From assembly GCF_014839835.1 (NCBI RefSeq), contig NC_071625.1:13612501-13676500 (forward strand): 64,000 nucleotides of DNA. The letters are read 5' to 3'. The stretch's first letter is position 1. Every line of letters starts with the position of its first letter. The DNA comes from Dryobates pubescens (Eukaryota; Chordata; Aves; Piciformes; Picidae). A program made the translations under genes and the position numbers. Under the pieces are notes generated by a model. The model did not search any database. It was given only the letters and a program-made list of their open reading frames with translations, and was not told where the DNA came from. Shown here one piece after another: positions 1 to 10,569 of this stretch.

Positions 1-80
1 AGGTGTCCCTGCTGACGGCAGGGAGGGTGGACTAAATGACCTTCAGAAGGTCCTTCCCAACCCAAACCATTTGATAACTA
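1..80 (+). mobile_element. CR1 LINE, 3' tail
   Basis: Short remnant of the 3' end of a CR1 element, lying in the last intron of GFUS about 45 bases before the final exon. It carries the typical run 'gactaaatgaccttcagaag' followed by 'gtccttcccaacccaaacca', which is the CR1 3' terminal consensus read on the + strand. The element continues to the left, outside the window. Confidence 0.8.
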
Positions 81-127
81 TCAACAAACTCCACTCCCAA
101 CTGTCATCCCATTTTCTCCCTCCCCAG

Positions 128-183
128 CTGTGAAGGAGACCTGTGCCTGGTTCAGTGCCAACTACACCAACGCCAGGAAGTGA
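128..183 (+). CDS. GFUS: GDP-L-fucose synthase, last exon (partial)
   Basis: Final coding exon of GFUS (also TSTA3), the cytosolic NADPH-dependent epimerase-reductase that makes GDP-L-fucose from GDP-4-keto-6-deoxymannose. A polypyrimidine acceptor ends at 127. The exon starts in phase 1 (two bases complete an Ala codon) and reads AVKETCAWFSANYTNARK then TGA at 181-183. This matches the known vertebrate C-terminus of the form AVKETCAWF...Y..ARK. The rest of the gene lies left of the window. GFUS next to PYCR3 is the order known in mammals, which supports the call. No classical AATAAA is visible downstream; an AGTAAA at 568-573 is a weak candidate. Confidence 0.85.
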
Positions 184-2100
184 TGGGCCAAGGCAGAGCT
201 GGGACCAGCAGCATCTTCTTCATCTCAGGGTTGTCCTTTGCTGGGGCAGAGGACGTGGCTGGGAGGGTGGTAACAGTGACATTTCCAAAGCAAAATGGGG
301 ATGAGAGCCCAGTGAGGAGCCTCCAAGTTCCTGCACACTGCTGGGAGCAGAGTTGGCTGGGGGGAAAGCATTGGGCCACCCCCAAAAGGGTTCCCAGACC
401 AGGTAGTGCAGCCAACTGGAGCCACCGCCATCACCTTGACCATGTCCAAGATTGTGGGGATGGTCCTGAAGCTCCTCCCAGCAAGGCCCCAGCATCAAGA
501 TGGAGGGGACCAGAGTGGGAAAAGCTCCAGCTGTCAATTGAGCATTTATTGAAATATATGCAAATGGAGTAAAAGTGGTGGGACAAGGAACATCTGCCCA
601 GCAGCACCAGCCCATGCCCATGGTGAGTGGCACCCTTAGGGTCTGGGCACCACCTCGTATTCTCCTCCAGGATCTGGAAGGGCAAAAGAAAGAGTTTAAA
701 ACCCCTCTGGGAGGGAGTATAAGGTCAAACATGAAGTGAAAGTCCACAGCCAGGCTGCTGCATGAGGTTCAGCTGGTGGCATGGATGTGGCAGAAGCCCT
801 GCCTGGGGGTGGCTTTGTTCCAGCATTGCTGCCCACCCCAGTGAGCCCCTGGCATGAGGACTGTGGGGACAACAAAGACCTGCAGAGGAGAGAGATCCAT
901 CAGCACCTCAAGAAGCCCCCAATGGTGCTGTCTGCATGCTGTCAGAGCACTTTGCCCCCTGAGGTGACACCAAGCCCCTGTTGGGATGTTCTGTGTGGTT
1001 GGTATTCACAGGTCACTGGCCAGAGACCTATTTGGGCTGCAGGGTTTGGGCTCCCAGTGCTTTCCTTGGCTGGCTCCAGCATCACCTGGTTGGAGAGAAG
1101 GGCATCCTCCATCTCCAATGACCCTCCTGTCATGCAGGAGATGTCCCCAGTTGGTGTCCATCCTGTCCCAAGGTGGGTGCCTTGGCCATCCATCCTTAAG
1201 GACACCCAAGTCTTCCTTGGGTATCACATCCCCAATCCTGACCCTTCTCTCAAAAGGGTGTCCAGCACCTAGAGGTGCAGCCACAACGTGGACATCTCAG
1301 CCCTAGAAGGTCTGACCCTCGGACCCAGCTGGTCCCCAGAAGCAAGGTGTGGCCCAACCTGTGGACATCCCACTCAGCGCCTATCTCCAAGCTCAGGCTT
1401 ACCTCACTACTCTGCTTTGTCCTCCATCTACCAGAGATGGGTGACTTCTGCCTTTCAAAGCCAGGAAGGTCTCTTGGCATCACTGGGGACTGCTGCCAGC
1501 ATGAAATGAAAGCTCTGCAAGAACACGACATCAAGGTGGTGGCACTCCCAGCACTGCTGTCCCCAGGGGTTGGATGGGGACATCCTGGCTTGCTGCACAT
1601 GTCCTTGCACAGCTTGAAGAACATGGGAATAACACATGGGACCCATCACAGGATGGGGACATGCTAGGGTCCCAAACCCTTGTCCTGAAGCCACCACGCC
1701 TCCCACCTCTCATGTTCTGCTGCCTGGCCAGCTCTCACCTTGCAGGCAGCTTATCTCCATCCTGCCCAGCTCCTCCTGCAACAACTCCAGTTCATCCTTC
1801 CTATGTGGAAATAAGGAAACCTGGAGTTCCATCACCTTGGTGACTCCTTCCTCACTCCCATAATGATGGCTGCCCCATCTCCAATCTTCCCACACCCTCC
1901 TCTGGGCAGAAATAGGGCTGGGAGGAGGTGCCCAAAAGCCTCAGGCAAGCCTTTAAGATGTGCTGCACCTTCCTGAGGGCCAGCAGCCCACCCTGGGACC
2001 CTCTGCCATGGCCCCATAGTTGCTCATGTTCCCTGTGGGTAGGCACAAAAGATTGGGTTGGTCACCAAAGTGGGACATGAGGACATAGCTGGAATGCGGT
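184..2100. other. GFUS 3' UTR and intergenic spacer, no gene found
   Basis: About 1.9 kb between the GFUS stop and the next repeat. Several open frames of 60-175 codons occur on both strands but none resembles a known protein, and they overlap each other as expected of GC-rich sequence. The first few hundred bases are probably GFUS 3' UTR. I see no RNA gene or recognisable element. Confidence 0.5.
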
Positions 2101-2109
2101 AAGTGGTTC

Positions 2110-2300
2110 TTAACCCATTCCCTGGATGATGTCCGCACATGAGCTGGGCCACTTGCGTGTTGTCTCATTGGCTCAACAAGAATATGGCCAGCAGGACTAG
2201 GGTAGGGATTGTCGGCATGTACTGGGCACTGATGAGGCCGCACCTTGAGTACTGTGTTCAGTTTTGGACCCCACACTACAAGGACAATGGTGAAGGGAGG
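2110..2300 (+). mobile_element. CR1 LINE fragment
   Basis: Internal CR1 piece in + orientation. It includes the characteristic stretch 'gatgaggccgcaccttgagt' at about 2230, preceded by 'ggccagcaggactagggtag', both standard in avian CR1. It is truncated on both sides, about 400 bases upstream of the PYCR3 promoter. Confidence 0.75.
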
Positions 2301-2639
2301 TCACCTCAAGGTTGTGACCACCCCACCAAAATCCAGGGAAAGGCTTGAGGGACGTACGTGCACACACACACACACCAGGGAGTTCCTACCCGATGTGGGG
2401 GTCACCCCAAAGTTGGGACCACCCCCCAGTATCCAAGGAGAGGTTTTTGGGGTGGTGGGGACCCCCTTATTGAAGGGACCCGCCCGATGGGGAACGACAA
2501 AAATACACCAGAGGGGCGGGGGTGGCTCAGTCACATCCCTGGAACCCCTCCATGCTCCCCATTCACGCAGGATCCCCCCCAGACCCAGGTCCCCGCCCCG
2601 GACGCACCCACCGCCCTCCACATGGCGCGGCCGCACCTG

Positions 2640-2772
2640 CGCTAACTCCGCCCCATCGGAACCACGCCCCCTTCTGGCCATATAAACCAATAGGAGGGTG
2701 GGGGCGGACATGACGCAGCCAGTGAGGGCTTTGGGGCGGGGTTTGGGGGTCAGGGGGCGTGGCCGGGCGGCG
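2640..2772 (+). promoter_or_regulatory. PYCR3: PYCR3 core promoter (TATA, CCAAT, GC boxes)
   Basis: CpG-rich stretch just before the PYCR3 start codon. It holds a GC box near 2648, TATAAA at 2681-2686, a directly abutting CCAAT at 2687-2691, a GGGGCGG near 2700 and a CRE-like TGACGCAG near 2711. A transcription start about 25-30 bases after the TATA box would give a 5' UTR of roughly 60 bases. Having CCAAT downstream of and touching TATA is unusual, so one of the two may be fortuitous. Confidence 0.55.
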
Positions 2773-5700
2773 ATGGAGGCGGCGGAATCTCGAGAGCTGC
2801 GGGTCGGGTTCGTGGGGGCCGGGAGAATGGCGGCGGGCATGGCCCGGGGGCTGGTCCGGGCAGGTAGGGGCTGGGGGGGGGGGGACACTGGCATGTGGAG
2901 GGGGGTGGGGACATGGGGCCAGACCTGTGGTGTCACCCGCTTCCGGGTGCCGGCTATGACCCCGTGGAGCGGTGTGGGGACATGGGGACAATTCTGTCCT
3001 GCCCCCCTATCCAGGGTCCCTACCCTCCACAGGGTTCGTGTCCTATAGAACAGTGTGGGGACATGGGGGCAACCCTGTCCTGTCCCCTTCCCAAGGGTCC
3101 CTCGCCCATGGAACAGTGTGGGGAGGTGGGCACAACCTGTCCTGTCCCGCTCCCCGGGATCCCTGCTCTCCATGACCCCGTGGAGTGGTGTGGGGACATG
3201 AAAACAATCCTGTCCCGTCTCCCTCCCCAGGGTCTCTTGTTCTACAGGTAGTGCAGCCACATCACTGTCCTCCCCTATGTGTCTCTGATTGTCCTTGCCC
3301 CACAGCTTGGGGACAGCTCACACTTAGAAGCTGGGAGATGGATCTTGCCTTTGGGGTCACGCCCCTTGTCACTGCACCTTGGCACAAGTGGGTGCCCACA
3401 GCTGACCCCAGCGGGGTGTCACCCTGATGACGCTGGGGTTGGAGGATAGAACAATCCTGGCTTAGCTTGGGGTGTCTCCACCGCCCTGGGGCCACCCCAG
3501 CCTCTCACCCCTGTGTCTGTGTTCCTTAAGGGAAGGTGCCAGCCAGCAACATCTTGGCCAGTGCTCCCTCGGACAAAAACCTGGACACTTGGCGGGTGAG
3601 TGGGGACACAGGGTGGCAACTCACTCTGCTTGGTGGTGGCCGTGGTGGTAGGAGTCGAGTTGGGGTTCTCCTCACCATGATTTTTGGGGCACCCTTTCAC
3701 CCCATAAAGGGGTTTGGCTCATCCTTCCCAGGTCTGGGTGAAATCCAAGTGAAGTCTTGGTGGCTTTGTGCTGGGAACGTATCCGCAAGCCATGACCATG
3801 TGTGAAGATGTTTCTTGTCCTGGGGCTGGTGGGTGCCAGGGATGGGTGGCATTGGGTTGTGACACCTCTCCCTGCCCATGGGCAGGAGTCGGGCTGCCGG
3901 ACTACACACTGCAACCTGGAAGTGCTTCAGGACACCACCTTGGTCTTCCTGGCCACCAAACCCCACATTCTGCCAGGTGTTCTGCAGGAGATCCGTCCTG
4001 CTGTGGGACCCCACCACATCGTTGTCTCGATGGCAGCTGGTGTCTCCCTCCAGACACTGCAGAGGGTGAGCCTTCTCCTTCTTCTCCATTCTCTTTATCC
4101 TGCTCTTTATCCACCTCTTCCTTCTCCTTCTTCTTCTCCTTCTTCTTCTCTGTCCTCCTCCTCTCTCTTTCTTCCCCCTTCTCCATGTTATCCTCCTTGA
4201 CCCCTTCTTCCGCTTTGTCATCCCTTTTGCACCCGTGGAGAGGGACACACTGCTGTAGCTCTTTCCCCATCTGGGTTGCACCCCCAGGTGCTTCCCCACG
4301 GACCACACTTCTCCTCCAATTCCAATGGTTGTCTCAGGGCATCCATGGGTGTAGCCTGGAGCTGGCATCTCTTTCCCACCCCCATCTCTCCCCAGCTTCT
4401 CCCTGCTGGGACCAAGGTGCTGCGGATGATGCCAAACCTGCCATGTGTGGTGCAGGCAGGGGCCATAGTCTTCGCCCGGGGCAGTGCTGCTGGTGACGGA
4501 GAAGCTGCCCTACTGAAGAACTTGCTGTCCTCCTGTGGGCTCTGTGAAGAGGTCCCCGAATCCTACATCAACATCCACACTGGCCTCAGTGGCAGTGGGG
4601 TGGCCTATGTAAGCACCCATGTCTGGTGGGACACAGGGTGCCATCAGACATCTCACCCATGTGGGGTTGAGGTTTGGGGTCCTCATCTTTGGCCATGCTC
4701 ATCCTTGATGTTCTCCTCCCCCAGGTCTACCTGTTTGCTGAAGCTCTGGCTGAGGGAGCAGTGAAGATGGGCATGCCAGTTGGCTTGGCCAGTAGGATCG
4801 CAGCTCAGACGCTGCTGGTGAGTTGGTGGCATCACCTGGGGAAATCCATCATTGCTTCTCTCCCTCCTGAACCTCCCATCTGACTTGAGTGCCTCCTCAC
4901 CGTCCTTCCCTGGGCTCTGAAGCACCTGGCAAGATTGCAGAGTGAGGGAGGAGGAGCTGGATGATGTTCACAGAATCATGGACTGGTTTGGGTTGGAAGG
5001 GACCTTAAAGATCATCTAGTTTCAATCCCCTGCAGTCAGCAGAGACATCTCCAACCAGAGCAGGTTGCTCAGAGCCCCAAACAACCTGATCTGGAATGGT
5101 TCCAGGGATGAGACATCTACCACCTGTCTGGGCAGCTGGTTGCATTGTCTCAGCACCTTTATGGTGAAGAACTTCTTTGTTGTATCCAGTCTAAATCTCC
5201 TTCTTCCATTTTGAAACCATCACCCCTTGTCACTACACCCCCTGATCAAGAGTCCCTGCCCAGCTTTGCTTGGGAATCAGTCATCAGAGTCCCCAGCATT
5301 GGACAGTTGTAAGTTTCAGATGGACAAGGTGCTGGGTCAGCTTGCCTAGACTGTGCTTTTGCCAAGAAAGTTCAGACCAGATGATCCTTGAGGTCTCTTG
5401 CAACCTGAGATTCTATGGTTCTGTCATTCCTGTAGTTCCCTTTAAGTCTTGAAAGGCTACGAGAAGGTCTCCCTGGGGCCTTCTCTTCAGGCTGAACAGC
5501 CCCAACCATCTCAGCCTAGCCTCAAAGCAGAGGTGCTCCAGCCCTTTGATCATCTTCATGGCCTCTTACAGACCTGCTCAAGCAGGGCCTTCTTGTGTAG
5601 GGAACCCAAAGCTGGCCCCAGCACTGCAGATGAGGTCTCAGGAGAGTGCAGCAGAGGGGCAGAATCTCCTCCCTCCACCTGCTGCCCACACTGCTGGGGA

Positions 5701-6238
5701 TCAGCCCAGGACTGGACTGCCTCTGGGCTGGCAGTGCATGGTGCTGGCTCATGTCCAGCTTTTCACCCACCAGCACCCCCAGGTCCTTCTCCACAGGGCT
5801 GCTCTCCAGCCCTTCATCCCCCAGCCTGGGTTTGTGCTTGGGGTTGCCCCAACCCAAGTGCAGAACCATGCTCTTGGCCTCATTTCCCCTCTTGAAGCCA
5901 AGGATGAGGCCACCAGAAGACAGCCAAGAGCATCACGGTGGAACAGATGCTTTGGCACAATGGGCAATGGGAGGTTGCTGCCATACAACACCTGGATAAG
6001 GAGAAGGGAGGTTTGGGAGGTCCCCTTCCCCCTGACCCACCCTGGTCTCTTGTAGGGTGCAGCTAAGATGATGCTGGAGACGGGGGAGCACCCAGCGAAG
6101 CTGCGAGGAGATGTCTGCACGCCCGGAGGCACCACCATCCACGCGCTGCACCAGCTGGAGAAGGGCGCGCTGAGGGCCACCGTCATGAACGCCGTGGAGG
6201 CAGCCACCAACCGCGCCTGCGATGTGGCCAAGGACTAG
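2773..6238 (+). CDS. PYCR3: Pyrroline-5-carboxylate reductase 3
   Basis: PYCR3 (PYCRL) reduces pyrroline-5-carboxylate to proline with NAD(P)H, the last step of proline synthesis; the family member is cytosolic and linked to the ornithine route. Six coding exons: 2773-2863, 3531-3595, 3886-4065, 4396-4608, 4725-4817, 6056-6238, all GT-AG, giving 274 aa plus TAG, the same length as the human protein. Seen in the protein: the N-terminal Rossmann dinucleotide loop [10 protein letters not shown] (residues 11-20), LATKPHILP in the middle, the GLSGSGVAY region and the C-terminal P5CR signature DVCTPGGTT. The start ATG sits in a GC-rich Kozak context (cggcgATGg) and is the only one in frame before the Rossmann loop. 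Intron 1 holds a minisatellite, intron 3 a long CT-rich tract, intron 5 a CR1 with another element inside it. The frame is intact throughout. Confidence 0.95.
2895..3250. repeat. Minisatellite, 65-80 bp units, in PYCR3 intron 1
   Basis: About five degenerate tandem units, each opening with GTGTGGGGACATGG or a close variant (near 2905, 2975, 3053, 3116, 3190) and then a 'cctgtcctgtccc' run. Most units end in a pyrimidine tract followed by CAG or AAG and GGTCCC, so each copy resembles a splice acceptor. Frame-open shadows across it on both strands are products of the repetition. Confidence 0.8.
4068..4212. repeat. CT-rich low-complexity tract in PYCR3 intron 3
   Basis: About 145 bases almost wholly C and T on the + strand, rich in CTTCTC and TTCTTC triplets. 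It starts right after the donor of exon 3 at 4066 and lies well before the acceptor at 4395. Purine-rich on the other strand, so it could form triplex DNA; no coding role. Confidence 0.7.
4975..5885 (-). mobile_element. CR1 LINE, interrupted, in PYCR3 intron 5
   Basis: Truncated CR1 in - orientation: it begins at its 3' end ('gggttggaagggaccttaaa' near 4998) and runs toward 5' through the known 'cagcacccccaggtccttct' block near 5770. The CR1 reads 4975-5265 and again 5431-5885; the two halves join at the expected place of the consensus (cagcttt..cctgtag). The piece between is a separate insertion, listed on its own. Confidence 0.8.
5266..5430 (+). mobile_element. Short element nested inside a CR1
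   Basis: About 165 bases that break the surrounding - strand CR1 and are themselves in + orientation. The right end carries a CR1-type tail ('ccagatgatccttgaggtct' and then 'gattctatggttctgt'). The left part does not look like CR1. It may be a short non-autonomous element using a LINE tail, or a truncated LINE of another subfamily. No clear target duplication seen. Confidence 0.5.
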
Positions 6239-6413
6239 CAGCCTGGCTGGGGAGGAGCCCTTCTCCATCCTGTCCCCACCCCATGGGGCAGGAGGGACAA
6301 TGGGGGACCAGACTAAAGCCCTTCAGGGACCCCGACAGCCCCAGCAGAGGCATGGTGGGAGATGGTGTGGAGATGGGTCTATGCCTTGTGCTACCTCTGA
6401 AGGGCTGGGACTA

Positions 6414-6419
6414 AATAAA
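6414..6419 (+). terminator. PYCR3: PYCR3 polyadenylation signal
   Basis: AATAAA 176 bases after the PYCR3 stop codon, followed by a GT- and CT-rich stretch ('ggctctttctggtccctt' near 6440) that suits a downstream element. Gives a short 3' UTR of about 200 bases. Confidence 0.75.
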
Positions 6420-7960
6420 TGCGCGTAGCACCACGCTAGGCTTGGCTCTTTCTGGTCCCTTCAGTCCTGAGTGGGCTGCTGTACCCAACATGAGGTCACC
6501 TCCATGAAGAAGTGACAGCCATGGGTTCCTGGGTCAGCAGGGATGGAGATGAGATCATGTTGGCTCTGCACTCACCATGGATGTAGCTGGTGCCGCATTT
6601 GCTCTGAGCTCACCAGGGATGGAGCTGATGTCATGCTGGCTTTCTGCTCACCATGGATGTAGCTGGTGCCACTTTGCTTTGAGCTCTCCAGAGGTGGAGC
6701 TGATGCCATGCTAGCCCTGTGCTCACTGTGGATGGAACTGAGACCACAATGGCTCTGAGCTGTCCAGGGAAGGAGCTGCTGCCATACTGGCTCTGCTCAC
6801 CAGGGATGGAGTGGAGGCCACACTGGGTCTAAGCTCACCAGGGATGGAGGTAAGGCCACCCCTGGTCTGCACTCACCAGTGCTGTGCCAGGATGTATGAC
6901 ACTGGGGGCAGGGATGGCATGGGGTTTTGGGGATGGTGTGACCCCAAACCAAGTCTGTTTGGTCTGGCCAGAGCAGCCACATCCCTGTGGCAGGAGGTGA
7001 GGCCAGCATGAAGATGCCAAAAGGTCTCAAGATGTGCTGAGCCATCAGGATGAAGTTCTGGGAGTGAGCACAAAGGAAGCCTTTGGTTTCCCAACTCAGT
7101 GCCAAGCAGGGGTGGCTTGGTGCTTGGGTTACAGCTCAGTGGTCACTTCTTTGCTTGGCATGAACACAGAACTGCTGTCCACATCTCAGAACCAAGTCAA
7201 CCAAGCAAAAACCCTCCACTTGCTACCCTGGCCAGACACCAGCACAGCAAGACAGGTCCTTCTCCAGCATGGGAGAGGTGAAATAGAAGCTCAGGCTCAC
7301 TCTTGGACCCACAGTGCTGCACATCAAGGGAGAAGAACCTCTAAGCTTGTCTGGAGAGGATCTGTGCCTTTTCATGCCCTAATTAAGTTTTGTTCACCTC
7401 CAGGCACCTGCGTGGCTGAAGTTAGTGGTGATTTGTGGAGCACTTTGAAGATCAAAGGCTTTTTTTGCAGGCAGAACACAGTTGGTGGAACAGCTGGATG
7501 CTGACCCTCAAAGCCCTTGTGGCTTTGATCTGGTCTTCAGGGATGTTGTCACTACAGATGCTGGTGGCACCAAGCCAAGAGATGCTGCAACCCAAAGGAA
7601 CTCCCAGGTCACACCAAGGCATGGCCTTCTTGGGCCTGCCCATCTCTATGCTTCATGACGGGGAAGGAGTTCATGGCACCTACACAGTGGAAAGAAGCAG
7701 TGGTTCTCAAGGTCTCCAAGCCACCTGGTAGCTCCTTTGTCCTTCTGCTTTCATTCCGACCCTGTCCCCAGCTGTCCCCCTCAAAGTGATCTCCGCAGCC
7801 TTCTGGTATCATTCTTAGGCTCCTCTATCACTTCTGTGTCCTCCACACCATTTAACATATCTGGCTGAAAATCCTTGGCCAAATCGAGCTCCACCACCTG
7901 TGCTGTGACTCCAGCTCTTGTTCATTCTCCATGTGTCCTCCTAGAGGCTTCTGAGCTTTG
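6420..7960. other. Intergenic, no gene found
   Basis: Apart from the tandem repeat at 6535-6885 nothing could be identified here. Open frames are short, overlapping and unlike known proteins. Confidence 0.5.
6535..6885. repeat. Minisatellite, 36-39 bp units, nine copies
   Basis: Nine degenerate tandem units, each opening with GATGGAGCTGATGCC or a variant, at about 6543, 6579, 6615, 6654, 6692, 6730, 6768, 6804 and 6842, followed by 'tggctctgagctcaccagg'-type sequence. Units 2 and 4 share GATGTAGCTGGTGCC, which suggests a two-unit duplication step. Lies just downstream of PYCR3. Confidence 0.85.
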
Positions 7961-7964
7961 GGGT

Positions 7965-8207
7965 CTCAGGTCGTCTTTCAGAGCAGTGGCACATTCAGCT
8001 CCAAAGACATGTCAGAACTTACAGAAGGCAGGGAGGTGTTTGACAGCCAAAGTGCCTTCACTAAGGGCAAATCCTGCCTGGCCAACCCCGTGGCCGTCCA
8101 CAATGGAGTGACTGCATTGGTGGACAAGGGGAGAGCTGTAGATGCCATCTCCTTAGACTTCGATACGGTCCTACACAACATTCCTGATGCAAAATCGGAA
8201 AGAAGGT
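7965..8207 (+). mobile_element. CR1 LINE fragment from the reverse-transcriptase region
   Basis: Unlike the other CR1 copies here, which are 3' ends, this piece comes from inside ORF2. The frame reads FTKGKSCLANPVAVHNGVTA and LVDKGRAVDAISLDFDTVLH, close to the CR1 reverse-transcriptase part that precedes the conserved catalytic block. Truncated on both sides; its right edge coincides with the start of the block at 8208. Confidence 0.75.
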
Positions 8208-9830
8208 GTTAGAGGGCACTCCAAATACCCCTTCCCCCACCTCCCAACAGCGGAGATTTGGTGGGGGAAGACAAAGGCGTGAAATTGCCTTCCCTGGGGG
8301 ACAGGTAAAAGGCGCCCACTCTGCCCGCCGGGAGCTGAAGCCCTTCACATCTGTTCACCGTGGGGGGAAGCCCGCGCTGCGCTTTGGAGCTGTGATTGGC
8401 TGGGTTCCTTGCGCTCAGTATCTCGAGCTGTGATTGGCCGGGCTCTTCGCGCCCGGCGGGCGGAGCTGTGATGGGCCGGGCCGGGCTCTTCGCGCCCGGC
8501 GTGCGGAGCTGTGATGGGCCGGGCCGGGCCGGGCCGGGCTCTTCGCGCCCGGCGGGCGGAGCTGTGATGGGCCGGGCCGGGCTCTTCGCGCCCGGCGTGC
8601 GGAGCTGTGATGGGCCGGGCTCTTCGTGCCCGGCGTGCGGAGCTGTGATGGGCCGGGCCGGGCTCTTCGCGCCCGGCGTGCGGAGCTGTGATGGGCCGGG
8701 CTCTTCGTGCCCGGCGTGCGGAGCTGTGATGGGCCGGGCCGGGCTCTTCGCGCCCGGCGTGCGGAGCTGTGATGGGCCGGGCCGGGCTCTTCGCGCCCGG
8801 CGGGCGGAGCTGTGATGGGCCGGGCCGGGCTCTTCGCGCCCGGCGTGCGGAGCTGTGATGGGCCGGGCTCTTCGTGCCCGGCGTGCGGAGCTGTGATGGG
8901 CCGGGCCGGGCTCTTCGCGCCCGGCGTGCGGAGCTGTGATGGGCCGGGCTCTTCGTGCCCGGCGTGCGGAGCTGTGATGGGCCGGGCCGGGCTCTTCGCG
9001 CCCGGCGTGCGGAGCTGTGATGGGCCGGGCCGGGCTCTTCGCGCCCGGCGTGCGGAGCTGTGATGGGCCGGGCCGGGCTCTTCGCGCCCGGCGTGCGGAG
9101 CTGTGATGGGCCGGGCTCTTCGCGCCCGGTATCTGTTGGCACTGGACACATTGTCTAGGAAAATCTTAAACAGAGTGACCAGGAGGTGGTCTGCGCTCTC
9201 ATCTGGGGATTATTTTGGTGCTCATTTTGGACTCGCGCCAGAACTGTAGAGATCAGCACTCGGACTTGGTTTCTCCCGTACCTGCCTACCCTGGGGTCCT
9301 GCTCCCTGCCTGTAGGGGGCGTGACCCTGCATATCGTGACCCGGCGGCTGTTGGCTGGCACAGGCCGGCAGCGCGGCTTCTCTTGCACTGCTCGGGCGGT
9401 GCTGCTGCACACGTTTTGCCTCACGGCAGCTGTGTCTAAGGACACTTTAACTTTGGCGGGTCCCTATCCCTTTGGATTGTGCCGCGTTATCCACACAGTG
9501 GATTATAAACTTGCATTCTGCAGCCTGCCACCGGAGAGAGACCTGGGGACTGTCTCCAAATTCCTGCTTCGCCCTGGTGAGTACAACCGGCGTTCTCATC
9601 GGCTTTCCTAGGGTCCTGCCTTGCCTCCGTTTTAGCAGTGGGGTTTATTTTGTGGCTTAACCTTTTTCACGTTCTGAATTGTCTAAATTGTACTAAAGTT
9701 GCCCATAAGCATCCTGGTAGAATTTGTGACCAAACCTGTAACTAAAATCTATCTGGTTGGTACAGAATTTCGGGGTGGGGTTTGGGGGAAAATAAAGAGA
9801 ACTGTAATTCCTGCCTCGTTAATTTAATCC
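8208..9830 (+). mobile_element. Possible solo LTR or LTR-like promoter block (uncertain)
   Basis: The block starts TGTTAGAGGG exactly where the CR1 piece stops and ends near 'caatcaaaaca'. It has the order expected of an LTR on the + strand: a repeated CCAAT-type upstream region (8386-9130), TATAAA at 9504-9509 and AATAAA at 9791-9796. There is no internal retroviral coding sequence beside it, so if it is retroviral it is a solo LTR fossil. I could not see a target duplication. The alternative is a free-standing CpG-rich promoter with a 5' exon, since a good donor (gccctg|gtgagt) lies at 9577. Confidence 0.35.
8386..9130. repeat. GC-rich minisatellite, 18 copies of a 39/43 bp unit
   Basis: Eighteen copies of a unit opening with GAGCTGTGAT and continuing with (GGGCC) blocks, then CTCTTCGCGCCCGGCGTGCG. 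The first two copies carry GATTGG, an inverted CCAAT box; all later ones have GATGGG. Two unit lengths alternate: a 43-mer with two GGGCC blocks and TTCGCGCC, and a 39-mer with one block and TTCGTGCC. Copy 4 is longest with four GGGCC blocks. Very CpG-rich. The long open frames that cross it on both strands are repeat artefacts. Confidence 0.95.
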
Positions 9831-9884
9831 CAATCAAAACAGATGGGTTTGATGGGTGAGCTGTTACATGGATCAGCATCAATC

Positions 9885-10565
9885 CAGGCTGGGGATGAAG
9901 GGCTGGAGAGCAGCCCTGAGAAGGACTTGGGGGTGCTGGTGGGTGAGAAGCTGGACATGAGCCAGCACCATGTGCTTCCAGCCCTGTCCTGGGCTGATCC
10001 CCAGCAGTGTGGGCAGCAGGTGGAGGGAGGAGATTCTGCCTCTGCTGCACTCTGCTGAGACCTCACCTGCAGTGCTGGGGCCACTTCTGGAGTCCTCAGC
10101 ACGGCAGAGACAGGGAGTTGGAGTGGGGACAGAGGAGGCCACAGCAGTGAGGGGAGGGCTGGAAGCCCTCTGCTGTGAGGCCAGGCTGAGACAGTTGGGG
10201 TTGTTCAGTCTGGAGAAGGCTCCAGGGAGACTTTCTGGTAGCCTTCCTATACACAAAGCGATTGATAAGAAAGCTAATGACAGACTTTTGAACAGGGCCT
10301 GTTGTGACAGGACTATGGGTGATGGTTTGAAACCAAAAGAGGGAGATTTATACTGAAGGGAGAAACTGTGCTATGATGAGGGTGGTGAGCCCCTGGCCCA
10401 GGTTGCTCAGAAAGGTGGGACATGCCCCATCCCTGTGACCATTCCAGACCAGGTTTTTTGGGGCTCTGAGAAACCTGCTCTAGTTGGGAATGTCCCTATT
10501 CATTGCAGGGGTCTTGGACTGATCTCTGAAGGCCTTTCCAACCCAACCCCAAATCAATGATTCAA
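9885..10565 (+). mobile_element. CR1 LINE, 3' half
   Basis: Truncated CR1 in + orientation from 'aggctggggatgaagggctg' to the 3' terminal 'ggcctttccaacccaacccc'. Contains the familiar 'gtgctggtgggtgagaagct' block. Ends about 1.7 kb from the TIGD5 stop. Confidence 0.85.
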
Positions 10566-10569
10566 TTTT

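Noticed and set aside
2301-3260. Open frame of 319 codons on the - strand across the PYCR3 promoter and intron 1
   Set aside because: It runs through the promoter, exon 1 and a minisatellite; the protein is a low-complexity repeat with no family likeness.
8345-9151. Long Arg/Ala/Pro-rich frames (up to 268 codons) on both strands
   Set aside because: They are produced by the GC-rich minisatellite, whose units keep several frames open at once.
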